Part shown: positions 1 through 7,405 of the stretch, piece by piece | Numbering within the stretch: position 1 is the stretch's first letter | Layout of the letters: each line of letters starts with the position of its first letter | Source of the DNA: an uncultured Pelagibacteraceae bacterium | Lineage (GTDB): Bacteria > Pseudomonadota > Alphaproteobacteria > Pelagibacterales > Pelagibacteraceae | Assembly (NCBI GenBank): GCA_902618975.1 | Contig: CACNCN010000008.1 | Span: 1 to 34,276 of the forward strand | Direction of reading: 5' to 3' | Length of the DNA stretch: 34,276 nucleotides | Made by a program: the position numbers and the translations under genes | Notes under the pieces: generated by a model | What the model was told of the DNA's origin: nothing | The model's input: only the letters and a program-made list of their open reading frames with translations | The model's database searches: none

Positions 1-139
1 TAACGAATAAGTTGATATTTTTATTTTTTATTACATTATGAAAATCTTTTTCGATTACATAATCACTTGCAAGAGTAATTAGACCAATTTTAGGAGGATT
101 GACTCTGTTGAACATAGGTTTGATTTTAATATTTTTCAT
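1..139 (-). CDS. Asp/Glu racemase / maleate isomerase-like protein, N-terminal part only
   Basis: This frame is open from an ATG at 139 down to the left edge (46 codons), so only the N-terminus is present. The translation has a short basic lead-in followed by PPKIGLITLASDYVIEKDF. That resembles the first strand and helix of Asp/Glu racemase, maleate cis-trans isomerase and arylmalonate decarboxylase proteins (pattern RIGLIvlatdxtiExdf). None of the catalytic cysteines are in view, so the reaction cannot be assigned. The gene is divergent from livK across 140 bases that contain an inverted repeat, so the two may share regulation. I infer a role in handling the imported amino acid or carboxylate. 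The family match rests on about 25 residues. Confidence 0.55.
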   Translation of the reverse strand, partial: MKNIKIKPMFNRVNPPKIGLITLASDYVIEKDFHNVIKNKNINLFV

Positions 140-144
140 AAATT

Positions 145-176
145 GATAGTGTTAATATACATTAGTTAATACTATC
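145..176. promoter_or_regulatory. Imperfect inverted repeat between divergent racemase-like gene and livK
   Basis: The arms GATAGTGTTAA (145-155) and TTAATACTATC (166-176) are complementary except for one position and are separated by 10 bases. The repeat starts only 5 bases upstream of the racemase-like ATG and lies 104 bases before livK. It is a reasonable operator for a dimeric regulator acting on the divergent pair, or a 5'-UTR hairpin. No regulator gene is visible nearby. Confidence 0.35.
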
Positions 177-215
177 TTAAACTCTTTCCCTCAGTAATTT
201 GCGGTTTATTTACTA

Positions 216-244
216 TTGAATTTATCCACCAATAAGATTTAAAT
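216..244 (+). promoter_or_regulatory. livK: Candidate sigma-70-type promoter for livK
   Basis: A TTGAAT hexamer at 216-221 and TTAAAT at 239-244 are separated by exactly 17 bases. They lie 36 bases upstream of the livK ATG, which is preceded by a good Shine-Dalgarno (AGAGG, 269-273). In DNA this AT-rich such matches arise easily, so the call is tentative. Confidence 0.3.
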
Positions 245-279
245 TTGAATTTATAAATTATTAAAATTAGAGGAAAAAT

Positions 280-1470
280 ATGAAAAAATTAATTACTGCA
301 ATGTTCATCTTTTTATCTTGCTTTACTTCAAAAGCATTTTCAGACGGACATGCTATAAAAATGGGTATAATTTTAGGATTTACAGGTCCAATTGAATCTT
401 TAACTCCTGCAATGGCAGCCTCTGCTGAATTAGCATTTAAAGAAGCTTCTGATTCTGGAAAATTATTGGGAGGAAAATCAATAATGATTGAAAGAGCAGA
501 CAGTACTTGCGTGGACTCAGCTGCGGCTACAACTGCGGCAGAAGGATTAGTTTCTGACGGTGTTCTTGCAATTATGGGTGCAGATTGTTCAGGTGTAACT
601 GGTGCGATAGCTACAAATGTTGCTGTTCCAAATGGAGTTGTGATGATATCTCCGTCAGCTACATCACCAGGATTAACTGATCTTAAAGATAAAGGATATT
701 TTTTTAGAACTGCACCATCAGATGCTAGAGGTGGTCAAGTTTTAGCAGATATTACAAAAGACAGAAAAGTAAAAAGTATAGCTGTAACACACACAAATAA
801 TGATTACGGAAAAGGTTTGGCAGATGTTTATGTTGCAGCTGTTAAGGCACATGGAATCAAAGTTACAACTGTAACAGCTCACGAAGAAGGCAAAGGTGAC
901 TATGGAGCTGAAGTAGCTACACTAGCTTCAGCTGGTGGAGATGCTTTGGCTGTACTTGGATATTTAGATCAAGCTGGGGGAAGCATCATAGAAGGATCAT
1001 TAGACTCAGGCTCGTTCGATACTTTTGTTTTATCTGATGGAATGATTGGAGATTCTTTAACAGAGAGGTTTGGTAAAGACCTGAATAAATCTTTCGGATC
1101 ATTGCCAGGATCAACTGGAAAAGGAGCAGGAAAATTTGCTGACGTTGCTAAAGCTGGAGGTATAGACTCTTCTGGTCCTTACACTGGTGAGTCGTATGAC
1201 GCTGCAGCTCTAATAACACTTGCTATGCAAGCGGGTGGTAAAGGTGATAGAGCAACTATTCAAGCAAATGTTATGAATGTAGCAAATGCGCCAGGTAAAA
1301 AAATCTATCCAGGTGAAATAGGTAAAGCCCTTGATTTATTAGCTAAAGGAAAGGCAGTTAATTACGAGGGAGCAACTGGTGTAGAATTTACAGATGTTGG
1401 TGAAGCCTTTGGGTCTTTTTTAGAAAAAGAAATCAAAGGTGGTAAATTTAAAACCAAAAAACAAAGATAA
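280..1470 (+). CDS. livK: Branched-chain/polar amino-acid ABC transporter, periplasmic binding protein (LivK-like)
   Basis: The 396-residue protein has a Sec signal peptide (residues 1 to about 22, basic start, hydrophobic core, cleavage near SKAFSDGHA). The mature part is a type I periplasmic binding protein of the Leu/Ile/Val family: IKMGIILGFTGPIESLTPAM at the N-terminus, the AIMGADCSGVTGAIA ligand-lobe segment, SPSATSPGLTD, and the NNDYGKGLADV interdomain motif typical of LivK proteins. The length is close to the family norm. It would capture an amino acid (or short amide/carboxylate) and deliver it to LivHM. It is alone on the plus strand and convergent with the permease/ATPase operon, unlike E. 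coli where they are co-transcribed. The start is supported by AGAGG six bases upstream. Exact substrate is unknown. Confidence 0.9.
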   Translation: MKKLITAMFIFLSCFTSKAFSDGHAIKMGIILGFTGPIESLTPAMAASAELAFKEASDSGKLLGGKSIMIERADSTCVDSAAATTAAEGLVSDGVLAIMGADCSGVTGAIATNVAVPNGVVMISPSATSPGLTDLKDKGYFFRTAPSDARGGQVLADITKDRKVKSIAVTHTNNDYGKGLADVYVAAVKAHGIKVTTVTAHEEGKGDYGAEVATLASAGGDALAVLGYLDQAGGSIIEGSLDSGSFDTFVLSDGMIGDSLTERFGKDLNKSFGSLPGSTGKGAGKFADVAKAGGIDSSGPYTGESYDAAALITLAMQAGGKGDRATIQANVMNVANAPGKKIYPGEIGKALDLLAKGKAVNYEGATGVEFTDVGEAFGSFLEKEIKGGKFKTKKQR

Positions 1471-1479
1471 TTAATTTTA

Positions 1480-1511
1480 AAAACCCCACAAATTAGTTTT
1501 GTGGGGTTTTT
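1480..1511 (+). terminator. Strong intrinsic terminator after livK, probably bidirectional
   Basis: A perfect 13-bp stem (AAAACCCCACAAA at 1480-1492, TTTGTGGGGTTTT at 1498-1510) with a 5-base loop ends in a run of T. It lies 9 bases after the livK stop. Read on the minus strand the same stem is also followed by a T-rich tail and would end the liv permease operon just after the small ORF at 1512-1580. Confidence 0.9.
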
Positions 1512-1580
1512 CTAAAATAAGTATTTGTCGGCCAAATACATGAAAATACCAAATGCAAATCCTAATAAAATATAGTACAT
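1512..1580 (-). CDS. Putative 22-residue single-pass membrane peptide at the end of the liv operon
   Basis: An ATG six bases after the stop of the thioredoxin-like gene opens a 22-codon frame, MYYILLGFAFGIFMYLADKY then LF and TAG. It is almost entirely one transmembrane helix with a charged C-terminal end (DK). The stop lies directly against the terminator hairpin, so the frame fills exactly the space between the last long gene and the end of the transcript. There is no clear Shine-Dalgarno, which could be explained by translational coupling. Such a hydrophobic frame could arise by chance in AT-rich DNA; position and composition argue that it is real. Function unknown. Confidence 0.4.
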   Translation of the reverse strand: MYYILLGFAFGIFMYLADKYLF

Positions 1581-1586
1581 CAGATA

Positions 1587-1958
1587 TTATATAAATGTTC
1601 TTATAGCCTTATAAATTTCTTTTTCTGTAGTTTCACCAATACTTCTATAAACTTCTTTGTTGTTTTTAAAAATTAGAATTGTGCTTTGGTATTGTACATT
1701 AAATGTTGTTGCGATTTCTCTATTTGTTACATCAAAAGCAAAGTATTCTATATTTTCAAAATCATTTTTGGCTTTATTTAACACTTTCATTTGACTCGCA
1801 CACGAATAACAATATTCAATCCATGAACTAACTATCACAACTTTGCCGTCAAGTTGGGCTTTTTTAAATAATTCCTGATTGTAAGTTGTTGTCTTTTCTC
1901 CAGCTATCGAGTTAAACGGTATTGTTATAAATAACAAAATTAAAATTTTTTTTATCAT
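1587..1958 (-). CDS. Periplasmic thioredoxin-like protein
   Basis: The 123-residue protein has a signal peptide (MIKKILILLFITIPFNSIAG) and a compact thioredoxin fold. The active-site segment is VVIVSSWIEYCYSCASQMK with a CYSC redox pair, followed by the FAFDVTNREIATTFNVQ strand/helix and the conserved turn before ILIFKNNKEV (the cis-Pro position appears to be replaced, reading QSTILIF). It resembles the C-terminal thioredoxin domain of DsbD-type proteins and would act on periplasmic disulfides. The start is 2 bases downstream of the livM stop, so it belongs to the liv operon. The binding protein LivK has two cysteines in its mature part and is a possible client, though that is only inference. 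The apparent loss of the cis-proline is unusual. Confidence 0.75.
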   Translation of the reverse strand: MIKKILILLFITIPFNSIAGEKTTTYNQELFKKAQLDGKVVIVSSWIEYCYSCASQMKVLNKAKNDFENIEYFAFDVTNREIATTFNVQYQSTILIFKNNKEVYRSIGETTEKEIYKAIRTFI

Positions 1959-1960
1959 AA

Positions 1961-3331
1961 TTACTGTTTTACAATTTTTTCTGGTAATATTCCCTGCGGT
2001 CTATAGCGCATAATTAATAAAAGTCCAATTCCTATAATCAAAAATCTGAAATATGGAGCACTATTTATTAAATGGACCTTTAATTCGTTTGTCTCTGGTA
2101 AATGAGATGTAAGAAATTCAATCAAAAATAGTGATATGGGTGCGGCTTGAACCCATAGAAACCATACAGCAAATCCACCAAGAATTGCTCCAAAGTTATT
2201 TCCAGTGCCACCAACTATAACCATTACCCATATGACGAAAGTATATCTCATTGGCCTATAGCTTCCTGGCGTAAATAATCCGTCATTTGTAACCATCATT
2301 GCTCCAGCTAGACCAACTATTGCAGATCCTAATACAAAAATTAATAAATGCTCCTTTACAATATTTTTTCCCATTGCACTTGCGGCAATTTCGTTATCTC
2401 TAATAGCTCTCATTTTTCTTCCCCATGGTGAATAAAGAGCTCTCTGTGTTAAAATTAAAAGTGAAATAACAATTATTAAAAATAAACCTGTAAAACATAG
2501 CTTAACATAGACGGAAGAGGCATCGATCACATATTGAGTAAGTAAATTTTGATATTCTGATGCAGAATTTGTAAAATTTAATTTAGATGAATTAAATTTT
2601 TCTACTAGATTAATAAACCACTGTGAATTTTGAAGATCTATTTCATAAGGAGCAGGTCTTTTTAATCCTATAACATTTTTAACACCCCTAGCAAGCCAGT
2701 CTTCATGTTTAATAATTGATACAATTATTTCTGCTATCAACAAAGTTGCAATAGCTAGATAATCAGCCCTTAAGCCTAAAGCAATTTTTCCAATAACGAA
2801 AGCAACGCCAGCGGCAAATAAACCTCCAACAATCCAAGAAAGAAGAATAGGTAATCCAAGTCCTCCTAAAAAACCTGTTTTGGCTGGATCAATTGATTCT
2901 ATATTTTCTATAGCTGGAGCAGATATAAATCTAATTAGAATTATTCCTGCAATAATAATTAAACTGATTATTAAAGTTTTATTTTTAAAATCTCTAAATC
3001 TTCTGGATAAAAATTTAATTAATAAAATGATTAATATAATTAATATTAAACATAAGATTAATCTTAAGCCTCCTGCGTCCCATGCTTCTGGAACAGGTGC
3101 AACAGAAATTAATACAACTGCTAACCCACCTAATGCTGTATATCCCATTATGCCAAAATTTATTAAACCTGCATATCCCCATTGAATATTTGCACCAATA
3201 GTCATTACTGCAGAAATTAAACAATAATTTAAAATTGATAAAGCTATTGACCAGGATTGAAATACACCAACTAATATAATTAATATTATCATAATAGAAT
3301 ATGCAACTATGACATTTTTATATTGCATCAT
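1961..3331 (-). CDS. livM: Branched-chain amino-acid ABC transporter permease LivM
   Basis: The 456-residue inner-membrane permease belongs to the BPD_transp_2 family. Diagnostic segments are NIQWGYAGLINFGIMGYTAL near the N-terminus, GLRADYLAIATLLIAEI in the middle, and GRKMRAIRDNEIAASAMGKN (the cytoplasmic coupling helix that contacts the ATPase), then VIWVMVIVGGTGNNFGAILGG. It is longer than E. coli LivM (about 425 residues) because of an extra hydrophobic stretch near residues 90-140 and a hydrophilic loop of about 60 residues near 210-270, probably periplasmic. It opens with ATGATG; the first ATG overlaps the livH stop by 4 bases (ATGA), implying translational coupling. Confidence 0.92.
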   Translation of the reverse strand: MMQYKNVIVAYSIMIILIILVGVFQSWSIALSILNYCLISAVMTIGANIQWGYAGLINFGIMGYTALGGLAVVLISVAPVPEAWDAGGLRLILCLILIILIILLIKFLSRRFRDFKNKTLIISLIIIAGIILIRFISAPAIENIESIDPAKTGFLGGLGLPILLSWIVGGLFAAGVAFVIGKIALGLRADYLAIATLLIAEIIVSIIKHEDWLARGVKNVIGLKRPAPYEIDLQNSQWFINLVEKFNSSKLNFTNSASEYQNLLTQYVIDASSVYVKLCFTGLFLIIVISLLILTQRALYSPWGRKMRAIRDNEIAASAMGKNIVKEHLLIFVLGSAIVGLAGAMMVTNDGLFTPGSYRPMRYTFVIWVMVIVGGTGNNFGAILGGFAVWFLWVQAAPISLFLIEFLTSHLPETNELKVHLINSAPYFRFLIIGIGLLLIMRYRPQGILPEKIVKQ

Positions 3332-4338
3332 ATTTTTTTTCCCTCAAAAATTCCAGATGGTCTAAACAATAGAACTATAACTAATATCGAAAATGATATT
3401 GCAAATTTGTAGTCTGTTGACAGTAGCTGAATCAAGGAGTCCGGTTCAAATGCATCTGGCAAGATGTAAGTAAAAAACTTTTTATATGCATAGGTTAAAA
3501 AAATTTCAGCGAATGCAATTACATAACCACCAAGAAAAGCACCATATGGATTTCCTATTCCACCAACAATAGCAGCGGCAAATATAGGAAGCATATTATT
3601 AAAATATACAAAAGGTCTATAGCTCTTATCTAAACCATATAAAATCCCTCCTACGGTTGCCAAAATTCCTGCAATAATCCAAGTAATTAAAACAACTTTT
3701 TTTGGATCTATACCTGAAAGTAAAGCTAAATCTTCATTATCAGAATAAGCTCTCATAGAAGTTCCAGTTTTAGTTTTATTTAAAAACCAAAACATTATTG
3801 AAACAATAATAATTGTTAGCAAAATAGTAAGTAATTGTGTGGATTTAACAGTTAAACCCTCGTTTAAACCTGTCATTTCTTTGAATTCATTTGCTTTTAA
3901 AATGAATTTTTCCCCATCTAAAAATCTTCTATCAGATGGTCCAATAATTATTCTGATCAATGCTTGAGTTACGAACATTACACCAACACTAACCATAGCT
4001 AGTTGTACTGGGGGGCTTTTTTTTATTCTATAATAACTAAATACGAACTTATCAATTGTTAGCATGTATAAAATCATTATAAGAATAGCAAATGGAGTAG
4101 TTAATAATGCTGTTGGCAAAAACCCAAAATTTATTCCAACAGATTGAAAGTGGTAAGTAAGTAAAACTGCGAACATTGTTCCAAAAGACATCATGTCTCC
4201 AGTAGCAAAATTAGCAAACCGCAAAACTCCATATATCAAGGTTACAAATATCGCTCCTAATGCCAATTGAGATCCATATGTCAATGCTGGCAATACAGTA
4301 AAATTTAAAAGTAAAACAATTGCATTTACAAAATCCAT
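3328..4338 (-). CDS. livH: Branched-chain amino-acid ABC transporter permease LivH
   Basis: The 336-residue multi-pass inner-membrane protein pairs with LivM to form the translocation pore. It shows the LivH hallmarks: ALGAIFVTLIYGVLRFANFA near residue 30, GTSMRAYSDNEDLALLSGID (coupling helix), WIIAGILATVGGILYG, and FAAAIVGGIGNPYGAFLGGY. A polar loop at about residues 130-165 separates two helices and is larger than in E. coli LivH (308 residues). The ATG follows the livF stop codon with no spacer, so translation of the two is probably coupled. Confidence 0.92.
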   Translation of the reverse strand: MDFVNAIVLLLNFTVLPALTYGSQLALGAIFVTLIYGVLRFANFATGDMMSFGTMFAVLLTYHFQSVGINFGFLPTALLTTPFAILIMILYMLTIDKFVFSYYRIKKSPPVQLAMVSVGVMFVTQALIRIIIGPSDRRFLDGEKFILKANEFKEMTGLNEGLTVKSTQLLTILLTIIIVSIMFWFLNKTKTGTSMRAYSDNEDLALLSGIDPKKVVLITWIIAGILATVGGILYGLDKSYRPFVYFNNMLPIFAAAIVGGIGNPYGAFLGGYVIAFAEIFLTYAYKKFFTYILPDAFEPDSLIQLLSTDYKFAISFSILVIVLLFRPSGIFEGKKI

Positions 4339-5046
4339 TTAAGCTCCTAAAAAAGACCTTCTAACTTCAGTATCATTTAGTAAATCCGAACCTGATCCTT
4401 CAAATTTATTTTTTCCCATTACTAGAACATAGCCTCTATCGGATATTGAAAGAGCTTGTTTTGCATTTTGCTCTACCATTAATACTGCTACATTTTTATT
4501 TTTAATTTTTATAATATGATCAAAAAGTTCATCCATCACAATTGGAGATACTCCAGCGGTGGGCTCGTCCAACATCAGGACTGATGGTTTAATCATCAAT
4601 GCTCTACCTAAAGCAACTTGTTGTCTTTGACCACCAGATAACTGACCAACTACTTGATCTCTTTTCTCATATAAAATTGGAAATAAATCAAATATTTCAT
4701 CAATAACTTTTTCAATGTTGTCTTTTCTAAGAAAAGCACCAACTTCCAAATTTTCTTTGACTGTAAGATCGGCAAATACGTTTTTAGTTTGCGGAACAAA
4801 TGAAATACCTTTTTTTACTCTATTTTGAGGTGTAAAATTTGAAATATCATCATCTCCAATTCTAATATGTCCAGCTTTTAAATTTAATAATCCCAACATG
4901 GCTTTCATTGCTGTAGATTTTCCAGCTCCATTAGGTCCAAGTATTGCAACTATTTCACCCTTGTTAACACTTATAGAACAAGAAGTAATAATATCTGGAC
5001 CGTTTCCATATCCAGCTGTCATTTTGTTTCCCTCAAAAAATGCCAT
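4339..5046 (-). CDS. livF: Branched-chain amino-acid ABC transporter ATPase LivF
   Basis: The 235-residue cytoplasmic ATPase carries Walker A GPNGAGKST (about residues 37-45), the Q-loop in ISFVPQTKNVFADLTVKENL, ABC signature LSGGQRQQVALGRALM, Walker B VLMLDEPTAGVSP, and the switch histidine position replaced by Gln in MVEQNAKQAL, as is normal for LivF. It forms the second ATPase of the LivFGHM complex and energises uptake. It lies 7 bases after livG and immediately before livH in one operon. Confidence 0.93.
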   Translation of the reverse strand: MAFFEGNKMTAGYGNGPDIITSCSISVNKGEIVAILGPNGAGKSTAMKAMLGLLNLKAGHIRIGDDDISNFTPQNRVKKGISFVPQTKNVFADLTVKENLEVGAFLRKDNIEKVIDEIFDLFPILYEKRDQVVGQLSGGQRQQVALGRALMIKPSVLMLDEPTAGVSPIVMDELFDHIIKIKNKNVAVLMVEQNAKQALSISDRGYVLVMGKNKFEGSGSDLLNDTEVRRSFLGA

Positions 5047-5053
5047 ACAAATA

Positions 5054-5839
5054 TTAATTTTTTTTATTAGATCTTCCTAAATAACTTTCAATTACTAACT
5101 CATTTTTTTTGACTTCATCAGAAGTTCCTTGAAATAATACTGACCCTTCAGAGAGAACAATTACCTCTTCGCACATTCTGCTTATAAATTCCATATCATG
5201 TTCAATCATACAAAATGTGTAGCCTTTTTCTTTGTTTAGTCTTAAAATTGATGTTCCTAGATCTTTAAGTAATGTTCTATTAACACCTGCTCCTACTTCA
5301 TCTAAGAGGACAAGTTTAGAGTCTACCATCATAGTTCTTCCAAGTTCTAATAATTTTTTTTGTCCTCCAGATAAATTTCCAGCTCGTTCATTAGCTAGGT
5401 GCTTTAGATTTAAGAATTCAGTAACCTCATATGCTTTTGCTCTTATTTGATCTTCCTCTTGTTTGAATTTTTCCCTCATAAATAAAGCATTAATTAAATT
5501 TTCACCTAGCTGATTGTTTGGGACCATCATTAAATTTTCAAGTACAGTTAAATCTGCGAATTCATGTGCAATTTGAAAAGTTCTTAAAATTCCCTTAGAA
5601 AATAGTTCATACGATGGAATTCCTGTTATATTTTTATTGTTAAATAGAACTTTACCGCTACTTGGTTTAATTGACCCAGAAATTAGATTAAATAATGTCG
5701 TTTTGCCTGAACCATTTGGTCCAATAATTCCAGTTATTGATCCCCTTTTAATTTTTAATGAACAATTTTTTACTGCAGAAAGACCACCAAAATTTTTTGA
5801 TAATTTGGATATATCTAATATGCAATCTAAATTTGACAT
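5054..5839 (-). CDS. livG: Branched-chain amino-acid ABC transporter ATPase LivG
   Basis: The 261-residue ATPase has Walker A GPNGSGKTT, the LivG-type RTFQIAHEFADLTVLENLM segment, signature LSGGQKKLLELGRTMM, Walker B LVLLDEVGAGVN and switch histidine MIEHDMEFI, followed by the LivG C-terminal GTSDEVKKNELVIESYLG, which ends in the YLG of this family. The residue after the catalytic Glu in Walker B is Val instead of the usual Pro. The catalytic Asp and Glu are retained, so activity is expected. The start lies only 5 bases after the ProC-like gene, placing both in one transcript. Confidence 0.92.
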   Translation of the reverse strand: MSNLDCILDISKLSKNFGGLSAVKNCSLKIKRGSITGIIGPNGSGKTTLFNLISGSIKPSSGKVLFNNKNITGIPSYELFSKGILRTFQIAHEFADLTVLENLMMVPNNQLGENLINALFMREKFKQEEDQIRAKAYEVTEFLNLKHLANERAGNLSGGQKKLLELGRTMMVDSKLVLLDEVGAGVNRTLLKDLGTSILRLNKEKGYTFCMIEHDMEFISRMCEEVIVLSEGSVLFQGTSDEVKKNELVIESYLGRSNKKN

Positions 5840-5844
5840 TTAAA

Positions 5845-6612
5845 TTATTTTAGTCTTTTTAATATTTTATTTAATGAAAAGTTTAATTCGTTGTAAAAAC
5901 CAGATTTTTTAAGATATTTGAGGGTTTGCTCGTTTAATCCTTTTGGGGTTTGAGACTGTTTTACCAGTTTATCTAGGTCTTTTACATTTTTTGAAAATGA
6001 AGCTTCTGAAAGTGCGTTGAATAAAGATGTTGTATATTTTTCTGATAATTCCTTAGCTAACCCCTTTTTTTGAAGCCACTTGGACGTAGTAGATAAAAGT
6101 TCATAATATGAGGCCATTAATGACGAAGTTGCCCAGAAGTTTAACGATATATCTTCATTTTTAATCTCTATGCATTCGCCTATTTTATTAAAAAAATTTT
6201 TTACCTTTGTGTTTTTTGGGTAAATTGGTACAGGTCCCTTTCCCAAGGCAATAGGAGGAAGAGGAATTGCTCTAACAATTTTTTTTTTATTTAAATTAAT
6301 CAACTCCTTTAGTTTCGCCATTTTTATTGTTGATATAAAACTAATAACTGTATGACTTTTTTTGAACTTTAATTGTTTTAAAATCTTTAAGCCAACATCG
6401 GGAGTAACTGCCAAGAATACCCAATTAGACATATTTAATATTTTTTGGTTGTCTGAAAGTATTATTATTTTTTTACTTTCTTTTTTTAAATTTCTAGAAA
6501 TTTTTATATTTCTTTTTGAAATATATATTTTTTTGTAATTTATTTTAGAGTTAATAATACCTCTAACTACAGCTTTTGTTATTTCGCCTGATCCAATAAA
6601 TCCGAGATTCAT
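5845..6612 (-). CDS. ProC-like NAD(P)-dependent dehydrogenase (pyrroline-5-carboxylate reductase family)
   Basis: The 255-residue protein begins with a Rossmann dinucleotide-binding site, MNLGFIGSGEITKAVVRGII, and continues with the P5C-reductase pattern: WVFLAVTPDVGLKIL, then SFISTIKMAKL and VRAIPLPPIALGKGPVPIYP, matching the ProC segment that normally reads RxMPNTPxxxGxGxT. The C-terminal signature, usually SPGGTTxxxLxxLExxG, is degenerate here (SQTPKGLNEQTLKYLKKSG). The fold is therefore recognisable, but proline synthesis is not certain; a related imino/amino-acid reaction on the substrate imported by the liv system is possible. It is the first gene of the liv operon. The frame is lysine-rich even for this AT-rich DNA. 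Confidence 0.7.
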   Translation of the reverse strand: MNLGFIGSGEITKAVVRGIINSKINYKKIYISKRNIKISRNLKKESKKIIILSDNQKILNMSNWVFLAVTPDVGLKILKQLKFKKSHTVISFISTIKMAKLKELINLNKKKIVRAIPLPPIALGKGPVPIYPKNTKVKNFFNKIGECIEIKNEDISLNFWATSSLMASYYELLSTTSKWLQKKGLAKELSEKYTTSLFNALSEASFSKNVKDLDKLVKQSQTPKGLNEQTLKYLKKSGFYNELNFSLNKILKRLK

Positions 6613-6630
6613 TCTTTTAAAATATTATTA

Positions 6631-6650
6631 TTTTTGCATTAATGCAAAAA
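6631..6650. promoter_or_regulatory. 20-bp perfect palindrome upstream of the ProC-liv operon
   Basis: TTTTTGCATTAATGCAAAAA is identical to its own reverse complement over 20 bases. It sits 19-38 bases upstream of the ProC-like ATG, where the promoter must be, because a terminator for the next upstream gene ends immediately before it. A dimeric repressor or activator site is the simplest reading. Its left part also supplies T residues for the adjacent terminator, which may contribute to the symmetry. Confidence 0.45.
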
Positions 6651-6675
6651 AAAAGGCCAGTATAAACTGGCCTTT
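6646..6675 (-). terminator. Intrinsic terminator of the outer-membrane barrel gene
   Basis: A 10-bp stem (6652-6661 with 6666-6675, core GGCCAGT/ACTGGCC) and a 4-base loop are followed on the minus strand by a run of nine T. It lies 25 bases after the stop of the gene at 6701-7405. This separates that gene from the downstream ProC-liv operon. Confidence 0.9.
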
Positions 6676-6700
6676 AATTTAGTATAATTTAAATTATAAT

Positions 6701-7405
6701 TTAAAATGATTTTCCAACACTTATTGAAGCCTGTGCACCAATCATGTCTTCAGCTTTAACTGAAACTGAAGTATTATTAGCGTTAGTTACTTCAACATCG
6801 TCATAATCTGCTCCAACAACTTGAGCTCTTATAAACATTCCGTTGTCCATATCTTTTTCAAAACCAAGGCCAAAGTGAACACCTGTAGTATCTGTGTTAC
6901 CATATCTACCACCTGTACCTAAAGTTTCTTCTGTTAAAATATCGACTGTTGACACTCCTAAAAGAAAATAAAAGTTTCCACCTTTAAGTTCTACAGGTGT
7001 ATCAGCTTTTAAATAAAGCATAGTGTGATTTTCAAAACTTACTTGTGCTTTGTTTTCTTTCATAGACTCTCCACCAGGATCAGCTGGGGAAGTAAGGTCG
7101 TCGTGCTGAGCGTTTACAGCCTGAGGTGTAGTAATCTCACTCGGCGTCCAGTCTAATCCAACAGACACAGCATCATTAATGTCGAGCTCAACGAAAACTG
7201 ATCCGTGTGAATGTGTAAATGCACCATACTCTTTAGTTTGCTCACCATCTTCTTTCTCTAAACCGGTTGCAGCATAAACTGCATGGCTTCCAGAAACTCC
7301 AACAGAAAAGCCAGATATATTATCTAACGGGCCTGCAGATGAGTTTGAAACCATTAAAAGTAAAGAAGAGAAACCAAGTATAGTTCTCATTAATAGTTTT
7401 TTCAT
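6701..7405 (-). CDS. Small outer-membrane beta-barrel protein
   Basis: The 234-residue protein has a signal peptide (MKKLLMRTILGFSSLLLMVS, cleavage near NSSAG). The mature chain is built of alternating polar/hydrophobic strands (SVFVELDINDAVSVGLDWTP, NFYFLLGVSTVDIL, TGVHFGLGFEKDM, MFIRAQVVGADY) and ends in a C-terminal phenylalanine (SISVGKSF), the usual signal for BamA-dependent assembly. About eight strands fit the length. It resembles the OmpA/OprF-type and opacity-like small barrels in layout, without a periplasmic domain. It is a single-gene unit with its own terminator and a good Shine-Dalgarno (AAGGAA). The specific family and role (structural barrel, narrow pore or adhesin) cannot be decided. 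Confidence 0.75.
   Translation of the reverse strand: MKKLLMRTILGFSSLLLMVSNSSAGPLDNISGFSVGVSGSHAVYAATGLEKEDGEQTKEYGAFTHSHGSVFVELDINDAVSVGLDWTPSEITTPQAVNAQHDDLTSPADPGGESMKENKAQVSFENHTMLYLKADTPVELKGGNFYFLLGVSTVDILTEETLGTGGRYGNTDTTGVHFGLGFEKDMDNGMFIRAQVVGADYDDVEVTNANNTSVSVKAEDMIGAQASISVGKSF

Noticed and set aside
2880..3224. Open frames within livM on the other strand and in another frame
   Set aside because: They lie wholly inside a well-supported gene, follow its codon pattern in shadow, and show no recognisable domain.
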